From Bacteroidales bacterium CF (lineage in GTDB: Bacteria > Bacteroidota > Bacteroidia > Bacteroidales > UBA932): 64,000 nucleotides of DNA. Positions 43,529-52,879 of this stretch are shown piece by piece. The notes beneath the pieces were generated by a model. That model was not told the origin of the DNA. It did not search any database and saw only the letters and a program-made list of their open reading frames with translations. Where the stretch lies: assembly GCA_000473305.1 (NCBI GenBank), contig CP006772.1, forward strand, positions 2,301,805 through 2,365,804, given 5' to 3'. The position numbers and the translations under genes are program-made. Within the stretch, counting starts at the first letter, position 1. Each line of letters opens with the position of its first letter.

Positions 43529-44694
43529 ACTTTAAAATAAGCCCCTTCAAGCTGCAACAGTGCCTTTTCAAGCACACTCCTGGGACAAGCCACATTCATT
43601 CTCATAAATCCCACCCCCTCTTTCCCAAAAATTGAACCATCGTTGAGAGCAAGATGCGCCCCGTCAACAAAAAAATCAACCAACGCAGGTTGATCCAGCC
43701 CCAACTCCCTGCAATCCAGAAAAACAAGATAGGAGGCCTCAGGTCTTATGGGCTTAATCTTAGGCATCTTCTCCGAACAGAATTTTATCAGGTAATCTAT
43801 ATTGCCGGTTACATAATCAAGCATCTGCTCCAGCCACTCAGTACCGTTACTGTATGCCGAAATTGTCCCGATAAAGGCAAATACGTGACCAAGATCCAAT
43901 TCGCTCGCCTCCATATATCTCTTGAATTTCTCCAGTATTTGCCTGTTTTCAATTACCACATAAGAGCTTGCCAGTCCCGGCATATTAAAAGCTTTGCTTG
44001 GTGACATGAATGTCACAGAGTTCATCTTTGCCTTTTCTGAGACTGTTGCAAAAGGTATATGTCTCCTTCCGGGAAATGTCAAATCTGCATGTATCTCATC
44101 AGAAAAAACCAATGTTCCGCTTTCATGACATATTTCAGCTATCTTCTCCAGCTCCTCCTCTCTCCACACTCTGCCCCCGGGGTTATGAGGATTACACATG
44201 ATAAAGACTTTACAACCCTGAATGTCTTTCCGGAATTTATCAAAATCTATATCAATCTTCCCATTCTTTATCTCCAGCGGGGAAAAGATTACCTCTCTGT
44301 TGTTTTTCTTTGTGATAAGAAAGAACGGGTGGTAAACCGGAGGCAATACCATAACCATTTCGCCCTCATTTGTGAGTGCCTGAAGTGCAAAAGCCAGCCC
44401 CTGGACAATACCCGGGGAGAATGTCAGCATCTCTGCATTCACATGCCATCCAAAACGCATATTCAGCCAGTTAATAATAGAACCGCTCCAGTTATCAGGG
44501 ACACTCGTATATCCGAGAATGCCGTTATCACAACGTTTCCTGATAGTATCGACAATATAGGGAGGAGTTCTGAAATCCATATCGGCTACCCACATTGGAA
44601 TGAGATCCTCTCTTCCCCATCTCTGTTTCAATGCCTCTAGCTTAAGAGCATCGCTGTTCCTTCGGTCTATGACCTCATCAAAATTGTATTTCAT
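43513..44694 (-). CDS. MalY/PatB family aminotransferase (cystathionine beta-lyase)
   Basis: 393 aa. Start MKYNFDEVIDRRNSDALK and PMWVADMDFRTPPYI are typical of the PatB group; the PLP lysine lies in MSPSKAFNMPGLASSY (near residue 233), and IMCNPHNPGGRVW, FSDEIHADL are standard fold-I contacts. Members cleave cystathionine to homocysteine, ammonia and pyruvate. The last few codons lie in the heptamer repeat, so the C-terminus reads FKVKSEK and the tail may be a consequence of repeat expansion. Confidence 0.93.
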   Translation of the reverse strand: MKYNFDEVIDRRNSDALKLEALKQRWGREDLIPMWVADMDFRTPPYIVDTIRKRCDNGILGYTSVPDNWSGSIINWLNMRFGWHVNAEMLTFSPGIVQGLAFALQALTNEGEMVMVLPPVYHPFFLITKKNNREVIFSPLEIKNGKIDIDFDKFRKDIQGCKVFIMCNPHNPGGRVWREEELEKIAEICHESGTLVFSDEIHADLTFPGRRHIPFATVSEKAKMNSVTFMSPSKAFNMPGLASSYVVIENRQILEKFKRYMEASELDLGHVFAFIGTISAYSNGTEWLEQMLDYVTGNIDYLIKFCSEKMPKIKPIRPEASYLVFLDCRELGLDQPALVDFFVDGAHLALNDGSIFGKEGVGFMRMNVACPRSVLEKALLQLEGAYFKVKSEK

Positions 44695-44719
44695 TTTTCT
44701 GATTAGTTTTACTCCCTGA

Positions 44720-45298
44720 TTAACTCATCAAAGAGTGGAGATTTGAGACAATAAGCTTGACAGCGATGGCCAGCAGTATTATCCCGAAAAACTTACGCAT
44801 GACATATATCCCGCCCTTGCCCACTTTTCTGGATATCAGGTCGATATTGCTCAGCACAAAATATACTATGACTATGTTTATAAAAAGGGCAATTATGATA
44901 TTGACGACGTCGTATTCTGCCCGTAACGAGAGTATTGTGGTAAATGAAGCTGCACCAGCAATAAGAGGGAAGACAATGGGAACAATGGTGGCAGAATTTG
45001 TCGGGCCATCGTCTTTGAAAATCTGTATTCCGAATATCATCTCGACAGCCAGAACAAGCAGAACGAGAGCTCCTGCAACAGCAAAAGATGAGATATCTAC
45101 TCCGAAGAGTCCTAACATTGCCTGTCCCAGAAAGAGAAAGGCGACCATAATCGTGAAAGATATCCACGATGCATTGAAGGGACTGAATTTCTTGTTTTTC
45201 TCCTTCATCCCTATAATAATAGGCACAGAGCCAAGAATATCAATCACGGCAAACATTACGATAAACGCACTAAAAATCTCTTTAAAATCAATACCCAT
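44720..45298 (-). CDS. MarC family membrane protein
   Basis: 192 aa with six membrane helices. The N-terminal FIVMFAVIDILGSVPIIIG and the later VPIVFPLIAGAASFTTILSL match the MarC/UPF0056 pattern (D..G..P and P..AGP). Inner-membrane proteins of unknown transport function; the former link to antibiotic resistance has not held up. The start overlaps the end of the response regulator gene by 11 bases, so the genes are co-transcribed. Confidence 0.92.
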   Translation of the reverse strand: MGIDFKEIFSAFIVMFAVIDILGSVPIIIGMKEKNKKFSPFNASWISFTIMVAFLFLGQAMLGLFGVDISSFAVAGALVLLVLAVEMIFGIQIFKDDGPTNSATIVPIVFPLIAGAASFTTILSLRAEYDVVNIIIALFINIVIVYFVLSNIDLISRKVGKGGIYVMRKFFGIILLAIAVKLIVSNLHSLMS

Positions 45299-45683
45299 TT
45301 TGAATATTAATAAATTTCCTGAGTGTCATCAGAAATATCTCTTTGTTTATAGGTTTAGCCAGATAATCATCAAAAACATCCCTGAATTTTTCTCGCTCGT
45401 GCTCAAGCGCATAAGCTGATTGTGCAATTATCGGAATTTTTGGCGAGAATTCCTTAATTTTTTGAGCAGCGGTGTAACCGTCTATAACAGGCATTTTGAT
45501 ATCCATTAGTACAAGAGTCACATTTTCGTTCTCACGGCAAATGTCAATAGCCGCCTGTCCATCTTTAGCCTGAATGTGCTTCAAACCTAGCTTGTTGAGC
45601 AATTCATCGAGGTATAGGTAATTATACTCCTCATCTTCGGCAACTAGTATCAAACTGTTACTCTCCATATTTTTGTTTTCCAT
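45288..45683 (-). CDS. Single-domain response regulator
   Basis: 131 aa, receiver domain only. LVAEDEEYNYLYL gives the acidic pair, the phosphorylated Asp is in LVLMDIKMPVIDGY (near residue 60), Ser/Thr in IIAQSAYAL and the Lys in DYLAKPINKEIF. Without an output domain it acts through protein contacts, most simply with the PAS histidine kinase encoded nine bases upstream. Confidence 0.94.
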   Translation of the reverse strand: MENKNMESNSLILVAEDEEYNYLYLDELLNKLGLKHIQAKDGQAAIDICRENENVTLVLMDIKMPVIDGYTAAQKIKEFSPKIPIIAQSAYALEHEREKFRDVFDDYLAKPINKEIFLMTLRKFINIQNGY

Positions 45684-45691
45684 GGTTTTCC

Positions 45692-46912
45692 CTAATATAT
45701 TGGTTTATATGGTATTTCTAAATAAAAAACTGATCCTTCACCTGCTACAGACTCTACCTTAATCCTGCCACCCATTATGTCTGCAAATGCTTTTGCTATT
45801 GAGAGTCCCAGACCCATCCCTCCATTAAGTGTGCCTGATTTATCGTCTATTTTCCTGAACTTCTCGAATATTATCTGCTGACGCTCTTTCTCTATTCCTA
45901 TTCCAGTGTCCTTGACAAAAAATGACAAAAATTCACCCTTTTCTCCTGACTTAAGGTCATATCCAAATGTAACACTGCCTCTATGAGTATATTTCAACGC
46001 ATTTGAGATCAGATTGGAAATTATTTGGTGCAACTTAAGCAAATCGGTGTACACTTCTGCATTGTCATCAGCAAATCCCTTCTGATGCCTTAGTTCCAAT
46101 CCCTTCAAGTCGGCCTCCGCTTTAAAAGTTGCAAAGAGATTGTCTATTAACTCATTAAGATTAGTCTTATTCTCTCTTAACTTAATATGCCTAGTCTCAA
46201 TTGAAGATATGGTCAAAATATCATTCACAACGTGGAGAAGTTGATTAGAACTCCTTAATATGATTGATATAAAATCTTTTCTTCTATCTGGTTCGAGTTC
46301 GCTTTCGTCCAGTAAACCGGAAAACCCCATTATTGCATTTAAAGGAGTCCGGATCTCATGCGAAATATTCTGAAGGAAAGCGGTCATCAGCCTCTCACCC
46401 TCCTCTGCCTTCTCCTTTGCCTTTACAAGTTGATTCTCAAATTTAGCCCTCTCAGTAAAGTCTCTGATCACAGCAACAATAAGAGGCCTTCCATACCATA
46501 CTGTCTTGTTCATTGAAACCTGAACATGGATTTTACTTTCAGAGCCAATGGGCGTAAGGATTGTGGAGATAACCTTAGGCATCCCTCCCATCACCTCTTT
46601 CCAGATTCCCAGCATTTTAATTTTATCCTGCTCATCGGGGAAAAGTTCAGATACGTTTATGTCTGACTCTCTACCCAAATCCTCTCCGGTGTTGATTATT
46701 CCCGACATCTGCCTGTTGTGAAAATAGACAAATCCATTTTCATCATGAAGCACTATACCATCTTCTACATTGTCGAATATTGATTTCAGATTTTTATATG
46801 AGGTCTCCAGTTCAGAAAGCTTTTCCTGAAGTTCCGGGTAATAGCTCTTTTTAAAAGAGTTCTCTCCCAGCCCTATTATCTGATTTCTTTGTTCCCTCCA
46901 GTCGTCTCTCAT
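45692..46912 (-). CDS. PAS-domain sensor histidine kinase, cytoplasmic
   Basis: 406 aa. Coiled coil (about 20-45), PAS domain at about 45-150 (IFDNVEDGIVLHDENGFVYF), then HisKA with His in ISHEIRTPLNAIMGFSGLL (near residue 187) and the HATPase with NLISNALKYTHRGSV, DTGIGIE and GGMGLGLSIAKAF. No membrane segment, so it senses an intracellular signal. The response regulator follows after nine bases, giving a two-gene phosphorelay, and the alcohol dehydrogenase gene precedes by three bases. Confidence 0.94.
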   Translation of the reverse strand: MRDDWREQRNQIIGLGENSFKKSYYPELQEKLSELETSYKNLKSIFDNVEDGIVLHDENGFVYFHNRQMSGIINTGEDLGRESDINVSELFPDEQDKIKMLGIWKEVMGGMPKVISTILTPIGSESKIHVQVSMNKTVWYGRPLIVAVIRDFTERAKFENQLVKAKEKAEEGERLMTAFLQNISHEIRTPLNAIMGFSGLLDESELEPDRRKDFISIILRSSNQLLHVVNDILTISSIETRHIKLRENKTNLNELIDNLFATFKAEADLKGLELRHQKGFADDNAEVYTDLLKLHQIISNLISNALKYTHRGSVTFGYDLKSGEKGEFLSFFVKDTGIGIEKERQQIIFEKFRKIDDKSGTLNGGMGLGLSIAKAFADIMGGRIKVESVAGEGSVFYLEIPYKPIY

Positions 46913-46915
46913 ATA

Positions 46916-48091
46916 TTACAGAGCCTCATTATATATAGTCACAAGGTCACCCAACACCGGCATGCGAGGATTTGTCGCATTGCACGGATCGTTAATTGCC
47001 TTGGCAGCCAGCACTTTTGTCACATCTGTGGTAACACCCTTGTCTTTCAGAGTATTGTTTATTGAAATATCCGATTTTAGTCGTATCAAGTAATCTATCA
47101 GAGTTTTTTTCACATCCTCTTCTCTTTTACCTTTTACTTCCAGTCCGAGGACTTCTGCAATAGTTCTGTATTTCTCAGGCGAGGCGGAGAAATTATAGTC
47201 AACGACATGTGGTAGGAGTATAGCATTACACTCTCCGTGCGGCAGGTCCAGATAACCGCCAAGGCTATGTGCAAGAGAGTGTACGCAGCCTAGGCTCGCA
47301 TTGGAAAAAGCAAGACCTGCATAAAGGCTGCCAAGCATGGTCTTTCCCCTGGCCTGAATATCGTTGGGAAATTTTATTGATTCAACCAACTCCTGGTTTA
47401 TAAGTCTGATCGCTTCAAGTGCAAAAAGATCAGTGAAGGAGGAGCTTGCATTGGAAACATATGCCTCAAATGCATGGCAAAGAGCATCCATCCCGGTACA
47501 AGCCGTGAGGTAATTATCCATAGTAAGCAGAATTTTCGGATCAATAAGGGCAAGATCCGGAACAAGCGCCTTGCTGATAATTGCCATTTTATATTTTTGC
47601 GAGATATTGTTTATTATAGCAAACTGCGAAACATCCGCAGAAGTCCCGGCTGTGGTTGGTATGCATATCAGCGGAGGCATAGGTTTCCCTATTCTGTCTA
47701 TACCTTCAAATTGATCTATCGGCTTGTTGTTCGCCACTACAATACCTATTCCTTTTGCACAATCCATAACACTACCACCTCCGAGAGCAAGGATAAGGTT
47801 GCAGTTGTTCTCATGATAGAGGGCTGTACCATTCATTACTTCAAAATCCCGGGGATTGGGAGATATGGCATCGAATATTACATAGTCAACACCTTCAAAT
47901 CTGAGCTGTTCTTCAAGCTCATCCACCCAACCTGCTTTTCTGATACCCTTGTCTGTAGCGACAAATACCTTCATGGCACCCAGCTTCTTACAGTATTTGG
48001 CCGAAAGGAGTCTTGCGTCTGTCCCGAAAATATATTCGGGGGCAACAAACTTTCGAAGGTCTAAGAGGAGGGGTTGTTGGCTTTCAAACAT
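46916..48091 (-). CDS. Iron-containing alcohol dehydrogenase
   Basis: 391 aa from the ATG at 48089-48091; the frame extends upstream 16 codons, but these do not look family-like. NAD(P) binding GGGSVMDCAKGIG near residue 95 and metal-binding blocks DALCHAFEAYVS and HSLAHSLGGYLDLPHGECNA are intact. Group III dehydrogenases reduce aldehydes or oxidise short alcohols with Fe or Zn. Its substrate is open. It heads the operon with the PAS kinase and its regulator. Confidence 0.93.
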   Translation of the reverse strand: MFESQQPLLLDLRKFVAPEYIFGTDARLLSAKYCKKLGAMKVFVATDKGIRKAGWVDELEEQLRFEGVDYVIFDAISPNPRDFEVMNGTALYHENNCNLILALGGGSVMDCAKGIGIVVANNKPIDQFEGIDRIGKPMPPLICIPTTAGTSADVSQFAIINNISQKYKMAIISKALVPDLALIDPKILLTMDNYLTACTGMDALCHAFEAYVSNASSSFTDLFALEAIRLINQELVESIKFPNDIQARGKTMLGSLYAGLAFSNASLGCVHSLAHSLGGYLDLPHGECNAILLPHVVDYNFSASPEKYRTIAEVLGLEVKGKREEDVKKTLIDYLIRLKSDISINNTLKDKGVTTDVTKVLAAKAINDPCNATNPRMPVLGDLVTIYNEAL

Positions 48092-48200
48092 AGTGACTGT
48101 TATATAACATAAAGATAGGTAAAAATGGAAACTTTGCAAAAGTTCGGACTTGTGGCTCTGACATATGCCTCAAATACAATGATTTTCCGAAAAGGTCTTC

Positions 48201-48260
48201 GATAGCCGCTTTTATATTGCGATAGCCGCTTTTATATTGCGATAGCCGCTTTTATACTGC
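48201..48260. repeat. Three tandem copies of a 20-bp unit
   Basis: Unit GATAGCCGCTTTTATATTGC in direct tandem; the third copy has one change (ATACTGC). There are no spacers, so this is not a CRISPR. Confidence 0.9.
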
Positions 48261-48269
48261 AGAGTTATA
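48252..48269. repeat. 18-bp direct repeat, left copy
   Basis: TTATACTGCAGAGTTATA is identical to 48765-48782. The two copies, 513 bp apart, frame a palindrome and a small open reading frame at the border of the defence island. Confidence 0.6.
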
Positions 48270-48344
48270 CCGTCTCAGGGCAGTCCATCCTCACTCGCGA
48301 TGCTCGCTCCGGCTGAAAATTGCCCTGATCCGGCATACCTCTGC
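48259..48344. repeat. 86-bp imperfect palindrome
   Basis: Left arm 48259-48283 and right arm 48320-48344 pair at 20 of 25 positions; the loop contains a further small inverted repeat (CGCGATGCTCGC). It resembles a mobile or REP-like palindrome rather than a terminator because there is no T run. Confidence 0.6.
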
Positions 48345-48479
48345 TACTTGTAAGCGGCTAACAAGAACAACTGGATGATTCTTGTTTTGGTAAATACTCA
48401 CAAAATCACTAAAAATCCAAAGTCTTTTTCGTCTTCATGTCTGCAAATGCTATCTTCTTCTAATCTGAAGGTCCTTATT

Positions 48480-48671
48480 CTAAAGCTCATGCCTTTGCTG
48501 TAAAAGATGGTCCAGATATTTTTCTGCTTCTGTCTGAGTTAGACACTTAATTGTTTGCATTGCCTCAAGCCATTCGTCCCGAGTGCATTTTTCCAGTTTC
48601 TTATTGTTTGTCGCCTCCCATTCCAGGACTCTCTTTTTGACTTCTTGGTTTCTATCACTGCTACTATCCAT
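48480..48671 (-). CDS. Small hypothetical protein
   Basis: 63 aa from the ATG at 48669-48671 (the frame is open 12 codons upstream). Charged and helical (RNQEVKKRVLEWEATNNKK, then TRDEWLEAMQTIKCLTQTEA). No known family. It is flanked by the 18-bp direct repeats 48252-48269 and 48765-48782 and has no operon partner. May be real, because it has a clear helical pattern, but evidence is weak. Confidence 0.35.
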   Translation of the reverse strand: MDSSSDRNQEVKKRVLEWEATNNKKLEKCTRDEWLEAMQTIKCLTQTEAEKYLDHLLQQRHEL

Positions 48672-48981
48672 ATTTATTGTTTTATTCCTTTTTAAAGGTA
48701 CATACAAACGCTAAATACCTGACAATAAAACAGTCTATCATTGACTCGTTCTAAGTCACAGCTATTATACTGCAGAGTTATAACAAATGGCCGGGAAACA
48801 AAAACGCAACCATGTTGCTGATTAGCTAATTTGATTGCATTTGCATGTTTCTTTCTGGAAAAATTTGTGTTCGGGACGAGAATCGAATTAACACTGTATC
48901 TATCTTATTTACTATTGTTTAGTGTCATCTGAGGCGTAATAAAAGTGTAAATAATAACAAATTAATCATTTAAACTCCATT
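48672..48981. other. Intergenic spacer before the defence island
   Basis: 310 bases without a gene. Holds the right 18-bp repeat (48765-48782). A short stretch at 48868-48889 resembles the T arm and 3' end of a tRNA on the minus strand, possibly an old attachment site, but the fold is not complete. Confidence 0.4.
48765..48782. repeat. 18-bp direct repeat, right copy
   Basis: Identical to 48252-48269. Confidence 0.6.
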
Positions 48982-49656
48982 TTAAAAATCAACCTCTAAC
49001 AAATGGCCTTTTGATTTTAACCAGTCTTTTGCCTTTTGATAATCCGGAACTTGTATTGAAAGAATATTCCAAAATATTGGAGTGTGATTACATTCAATTA
49101 AATGAATGAGTTCATGAACAACAATATATCTGACAACAAACATAGGGGCTTTGATAATTCTCCAGTTGAAATTAATATTATTCTTTGGCGTACATGACCC
49201 CCAACGATATTTCATTTCGGATATTTTACATTCTTTAAACTTGACTCCCAGATTTTTCGCATACTCTAAGGCAAGAGGCTGAATTTTTTCGATAGCTTTA
49301 ATTTTATACCATTGCTTAAACAAGTCATTCGCGATGGCTTGATTTTTTTTTGAAATTTTAAATTGCTTGTCTAATTCAATCCCTTCAATTTCAGCATCGA
49401 CAATTAATAATTGATAGTTTTTGCCCAAATACATTAATGCCTCGCCAGATACAAACTCTTTTGCAGAAGCAACAGCAGGGTATTTTTGTACATGCATTAG
49501 TTTCCCCATAATCCAGTCCTTTTTAGAGCTGACAATCTCTCTGATTTTATCCTCAGAAAGATTAGCTGGTGCATGTACAATTACTTGCCTATCACGTTCA
49601 ACAGTAATGTTTAGTGTTTTGCGGTTGCTGTATTTTATCAAATATTCAATCTGCAT
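48982..49656 (-). CDS. YgjP/SprT-type zinc metallopeptidase
   Basis: 224 aa. The zinc-binding site is VVHELIHLIECNH (about residue 180), with another His later (FWNILS preceded by HTPIF). RWGSCTPKNNINFNWRI is the conserved substrate-side block of the YgjP (M48-like, DUF45) family. Such genes often stand next to hsdR in type I restriction loci; their role in them is unproven. The start overlaps the hsdR stop in a TAATG, so it is coupled with it. It is the last gene of the defence operon. Confidence 0.93.
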   Translation of the reverse strand: MQIEYLIKYSNRKTLNITVERDRQVIVHAPANLSEDKIREIVSSKKDWIMGKLMHVQKYPAVASAKEFVSGEALMYLGKNYQLLIVDAEIEGIELDKQFKISKKNQAIANDLFKQWYKIKAIEKIQPLALEYAKNLGVKFKECKISEMKYRWGSCTPKNNINFNWRIIKAPMFVVRYIVVHELIHLIECNHTPIFWNILSIQVPDYQKAKDWLKSKGHLLEVDF

Positions 49657-52600
49657 TAGTCTAGAATCATTTTAAAATGATTGGCTTTGGCCAATTCCAT
49701 AATTCTTGAAATAAGCTCTTTGTATTTAGAGGTTATTTGAGGATAAATAACAAATTCAGGCGATAGCAAGAGCTTTTGCAGCTCTGCCCTCAGTTTGTTT
49801 TGTGCAGGGATACTATCCCAGAATCCGGTTAATTTAATCTCGTTGATTACCAAATTGCACACATGTTGTGTGATATTTACATTTTGAGAAATTTCATCTT
49901 CTGACAATTCACGATTATCGAAAAGTTCAGCCTTAAATATGCGAAAAACAGGCATTTGCTTCTTTCTATCCAAACCATAGGTTTGCTCTTTTTCTCTATT
50001 TTTGATTTTTTCGCGAAGTTTTTCTAACTCTTCATAGATCTTCTTCCAATTGCCTTTGAAGTTTTTCAGGATTTCTTCTAATGCCTGCGAAAACGAAGCG
50101 AACAGTTCTGGGTCTTCATCAATATTTATATCAATATAGTGTCTCACAGCATGTTCCACCTCAGCAGCTTTTGTTTTTTCTCTTTGTTTCGTATTTACAT
50201 TTTTCTGAAAATCGTCTGCTATAATTGAAATCGGAGCTACTGACTGGTCAATTCCTTTTGAAATTAAAAACTCATCGGCAATAGCCCGAAGTTTTAGCGG
50301 AATACCTTTCATACTAAAACGCTGATCTCTGAAATGTTTCTCAGCCAAAGCATTTATTTCGGTGAATGACTTCCAATCAACAAAGAAGTCTAAGGCTTCT
50401 TTACGAGGTAGTACATTATTGAAACCTGAAGTAAGTTTCCGATACAAACTCATATATTCAAAGCGAATATCTTCATCATAGAGCAAATCGAAGAAAGCAT
50501 CCACATCTGAAAGGTCAGTTAATCCATGTTGAGCTAAGAAATTCCAAATAGCTTCATGAGCTTTGGTTAATTCATTCAGTTCTAATTCATCATTAGCAAT
50601 ACAGGCAAGAATGTTATCAATTTCATCAGCATCAACAGCGGCTTCACGTTCATCATAATATTCAATAGCCCTTTTCAGGTGGTGACCAACCCCAACAAAA
50701 TCAACAATAAGCCCTTTTTCTTTACCTTCTGAACCAACCCTGTTAACACGGGCAATTGTTTGTAAGAGGTTGTGAGCAACAATTACACGGTCTAAATAAA
50801 GTACTTGTTCAATAGGAGCATCGAAGCCAGTAAGTAACATATTGTTCACGATAATGATACCGACATTACCATTTATCGAATTATCTTCCTCGTCTGTTTT
50901 TTCAAATGGAAGTTTAAATCTCTTAATTGCTTTTTTATGATACTCTCTGTTTGTATATGCTTTAATTTCAAGTTCGTCGTTATGACTGCCTGAAATTACA
51001 ACTGCTGTTTCTAATTTTTCAAGTTGAGCTATATTCACCAGCATTGGATTGTCATACTTCAGTTCCCTTATTTTGATATGAATGGCTTCATCAATTGCAG
51101 TTTTGTAGCGAACTGCTGCAATGCGGGAGTTTGCAACAATCTGAGCTTTAAATCCACCAGTAAAGATTTGCTCTACATAGTGTTCAACCATTATCTTAGC
51201 CTTATCCCTTATGGTTTTAATATTATCGAGATAGGCGTCTCTTGATCCAAATCCAAGAATTTGAAGGCGTTCGGTGAGATTATAGTCACTGAATACATCC
51301 TCAAATTTTTTATCCATCGCTTTTTTGTCTTCAACCTCTGCATTATGAGTAAAACCCTCATAGACAATTTCGAGGGTAACACCATCGTCAATTGATTGAC
51401 GCATCGTGTATTTATCTATGTAATCTTTGTATTTCTTTTCAGTTTTTGCAGTAGGAGTGCCGGTAAAACCAATTGAAGTTGCATTTGGCATGGCTCGCTC
51501 CAAGTTGGCCGCCAATAAGGAATACTGAGAGCGGTGCGCCTCATCAGTCATTATAAGTATATTAGTACTGTTATTTAATTCAGGAAAAAGTTGTAAGCCA
51601 TCCAAATCTCCGTTTTCCTGAAATTTGTGAATCATAGCCATTACTAAATCAGAATTATCATTTCTCAACAATTCTTTTAAACTACGACCATCGGGTGTGG
51701 GACTAGGATTAATAAAACTAGCAGTTTTAATTGCAAACCCAATGCTGTTAGCGGTACCTGATAATTGATCTTCGAGCTGAGTACGGTCTGTGACAAACAC
51801 AATTTTCCATGGCATCAGGGCTGTTTGCAATTTCATTTCTCGAACGAGAAACATCATGGTGAGAGATTTACCTGAGCCTTGCGTATGCCATATTATACCA
51901 CCTCTTTCAATTTTATTTTGTCCTTCAATCAGTCTTTTTGTGGCAAGTTTTACCGCTCTGAACTGTTGATACCTACCGACTATTTTAATTTTCTTGCCCT
52001 TGTCGTTTATAGAAAACACGGTAAATACCCGTAAAATATCCAATAGATTGCGCGGGTCTAACATACCGGCAACCAAACGTTGCTGATCGTTAGGTGAAGA
52101 TTGACCATGTTCCAATTCATTAAGCGTTTTGGGATAAGGGTCAGTCCACCGATAAAAGTGCTTAGGAATATGAGTTGTAATTGTACCAAACTTAGCTTCG
52201 GAACGGCATGTGGTAATAATGAATTGATTATAAAAGAACAATTCTTTATTTCCTTCACCACTATCGCCTCTTTGCTCGGAATAACGCAGGAGTTGGTCAA
52301 TGGCTTCCGGTATGGGTTCTTTTACTTTGGGTGATTTAGCTTCAATAACAACCAAAGGCAATCCATTTACAAATAGTACTATGTCGGGGATAATATGATG
52401 GTCAGTTCCCGGAATAGAAACTTTGAATTGAGAAATCGCTGTGAATGTATTATTTTCGGGATTATCAAAGTCAATATACCTGACTGTTGGACTTTTTTCT
52501 CCTGTTATTTCGTTTTTCGATACGGTCGTGTTTTCGAGCAACAGGTCGAGCACCTTTTGATTGTTTTCGATTAAACTATTGTGATCAAAAGTTCTTATTT

Positions 52601-52877
52601 TACGGACTACTTCATCTATTTGCAAATCAGTTAGAAAAGGATTGATTCTTTTTAACGACTCCATAAATTTATGCAACAATACAACCTCCGAGAACGAACC
52701 ACGGAAACTCTGCTCAGGTATTTGTTGCATACTTAGCTCAATAACCTGATTCAGGTTTTGATTCCAACCTAATCCGCGAAGTTGTTCCATAAAGGGTAGT
52801 TCAACGCTGCAGTATTCGTCTAACTTCAATGTTTTTCCGAGTTCACCTCTGTATTTAATGTCGTTGTTGAGTATCAT
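49656..52877 (-). CDS. hsdR: Type I restriction endonuclease R subunit
   Basis: 1,073 aa, usual size. The N-terminal nuclease of the PD-(D/E)XK kind is visible in PDIVLFVNGLPLVVIEAKS (about 162-180). The helicase motor follows: Walker A with TQGSGKSLTMMFL (about 330), DEAHRSQYS (about 440), the SF2 motif GFTGTP and VLYLDRVIVAHNLLQTIARVNR (motif VI, with Arg). A C-terminal helical part binds the methylase core. HsdR translocates DNA from the target site and cuts after collision. It begins two bases after the helicase gene. Confidence 0.97.
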   Translation of the reverse strand: MILNNDIKYRGELGKTLKLDEYCSVELPFMEQLRGLGWNQNLNQVIELSMQQIPEQSFRGSFSEVVLLHKFMESLKRINPFLTDLQIDEVVRKIRTFDHNSLIENNQKVLDLLLENTTVSKNEITGEKSPTVRYIDFDNPENNTFTAISQFKVSIPGTDHHIIPDIVLFVNGLPLVVIEAKSPKVKEPIPEAIDQLLRYSEQRGDSGEGNKELFFYNQFIITTCRSEAKFGTITTHIPKHFYRWTDPYPKTLNELEHGQSSPNDQQRLVAGMLDPRNLLDILRVFTVFSINDKGKKIKIVGRYQQFRAVKLATKRLIEGQNKIERGGIIWHTQGSGKSLTMMFLVREMKLQTALMPWKIVFVTDRTQLEDQLSGTANSIGFAIKTASFINPSPTPDGRSLKELLRNDNSDLVMAMIHKFQENGDLDGLQLFPELNNSTNILIMTDEAHRSQYSLLAANLERAMPNATSIGFTGTPTAKTEKKYKDYIDKYTMRQSIDDGVTLEIVYEGFTHNAEVEDKKAMDKKFEDVFSDYNLTERLQILGFGSRDAYLDNIKTIRDKAKIMVEHYVEQIFTGGFKAQIVANSRIAAVRYKTAIDEAIHIKIRELKYDNPMLVNIAQLEKLETAVVISGSHNDELEIKAYTNREYHKKAIKRFKLPFEKTDEEDNSINGNVGIIIVNNMLLTGFDAPIEQVLYLDRVIVAHNLLQTIARVNRVGSEGKEKGLIVDFVGVGHHLKRAIEYYDEREAAVDADEIDNILACIANDELELNELTKAHEAIWNFLAQHGLTDLSDVDAFFDLLYDEDIRFEYMSLYRKLTSGFNNVLPRKEALDFFVDWKSFTEINALAEKHFRDQRFSMKGIPLKLRAIADEFLISKGIDQSVAPISIIADDFQKNVNTKQREKTKAAEVEHAVRHYIDINIDEDPELFASFSQALEEILKNFKGNWKKIYEELEKLREKIKNREKEQTYGLDRKKQMPVFRIFKAELFDNRELSEDEISQNVNITQHVCNLVINEIKLTGFWDSIPAQNKLRAELQKLLLSPEFVIYPQITSKYKELISRIMELAKANHFKMILD

Positions 52878-52879
52878 AT

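Larger units (their letters stand above)
48092..48479. other. Gene-less region with tandem repeat and palindrome
   Basis: Contains the three 20-bp repeats (48201-48260) and a 25-bp arm palindrome (48259-48344). No gene is visible in either strand; the remainder is plain A+T rich sequence. Confidence 0.5.

Noticed and set aside
48201..48260. Possible CRISPR array
   Set aside because: The three 20-bp units follow each other without spacers and no cas gene is present.
48868..48889. tRNA gene on the minus strand
   Set aside because: Only a T-arm-like stretch is present; acceptor, D and anticodon arms are missing. At best an attachment-site remnant.
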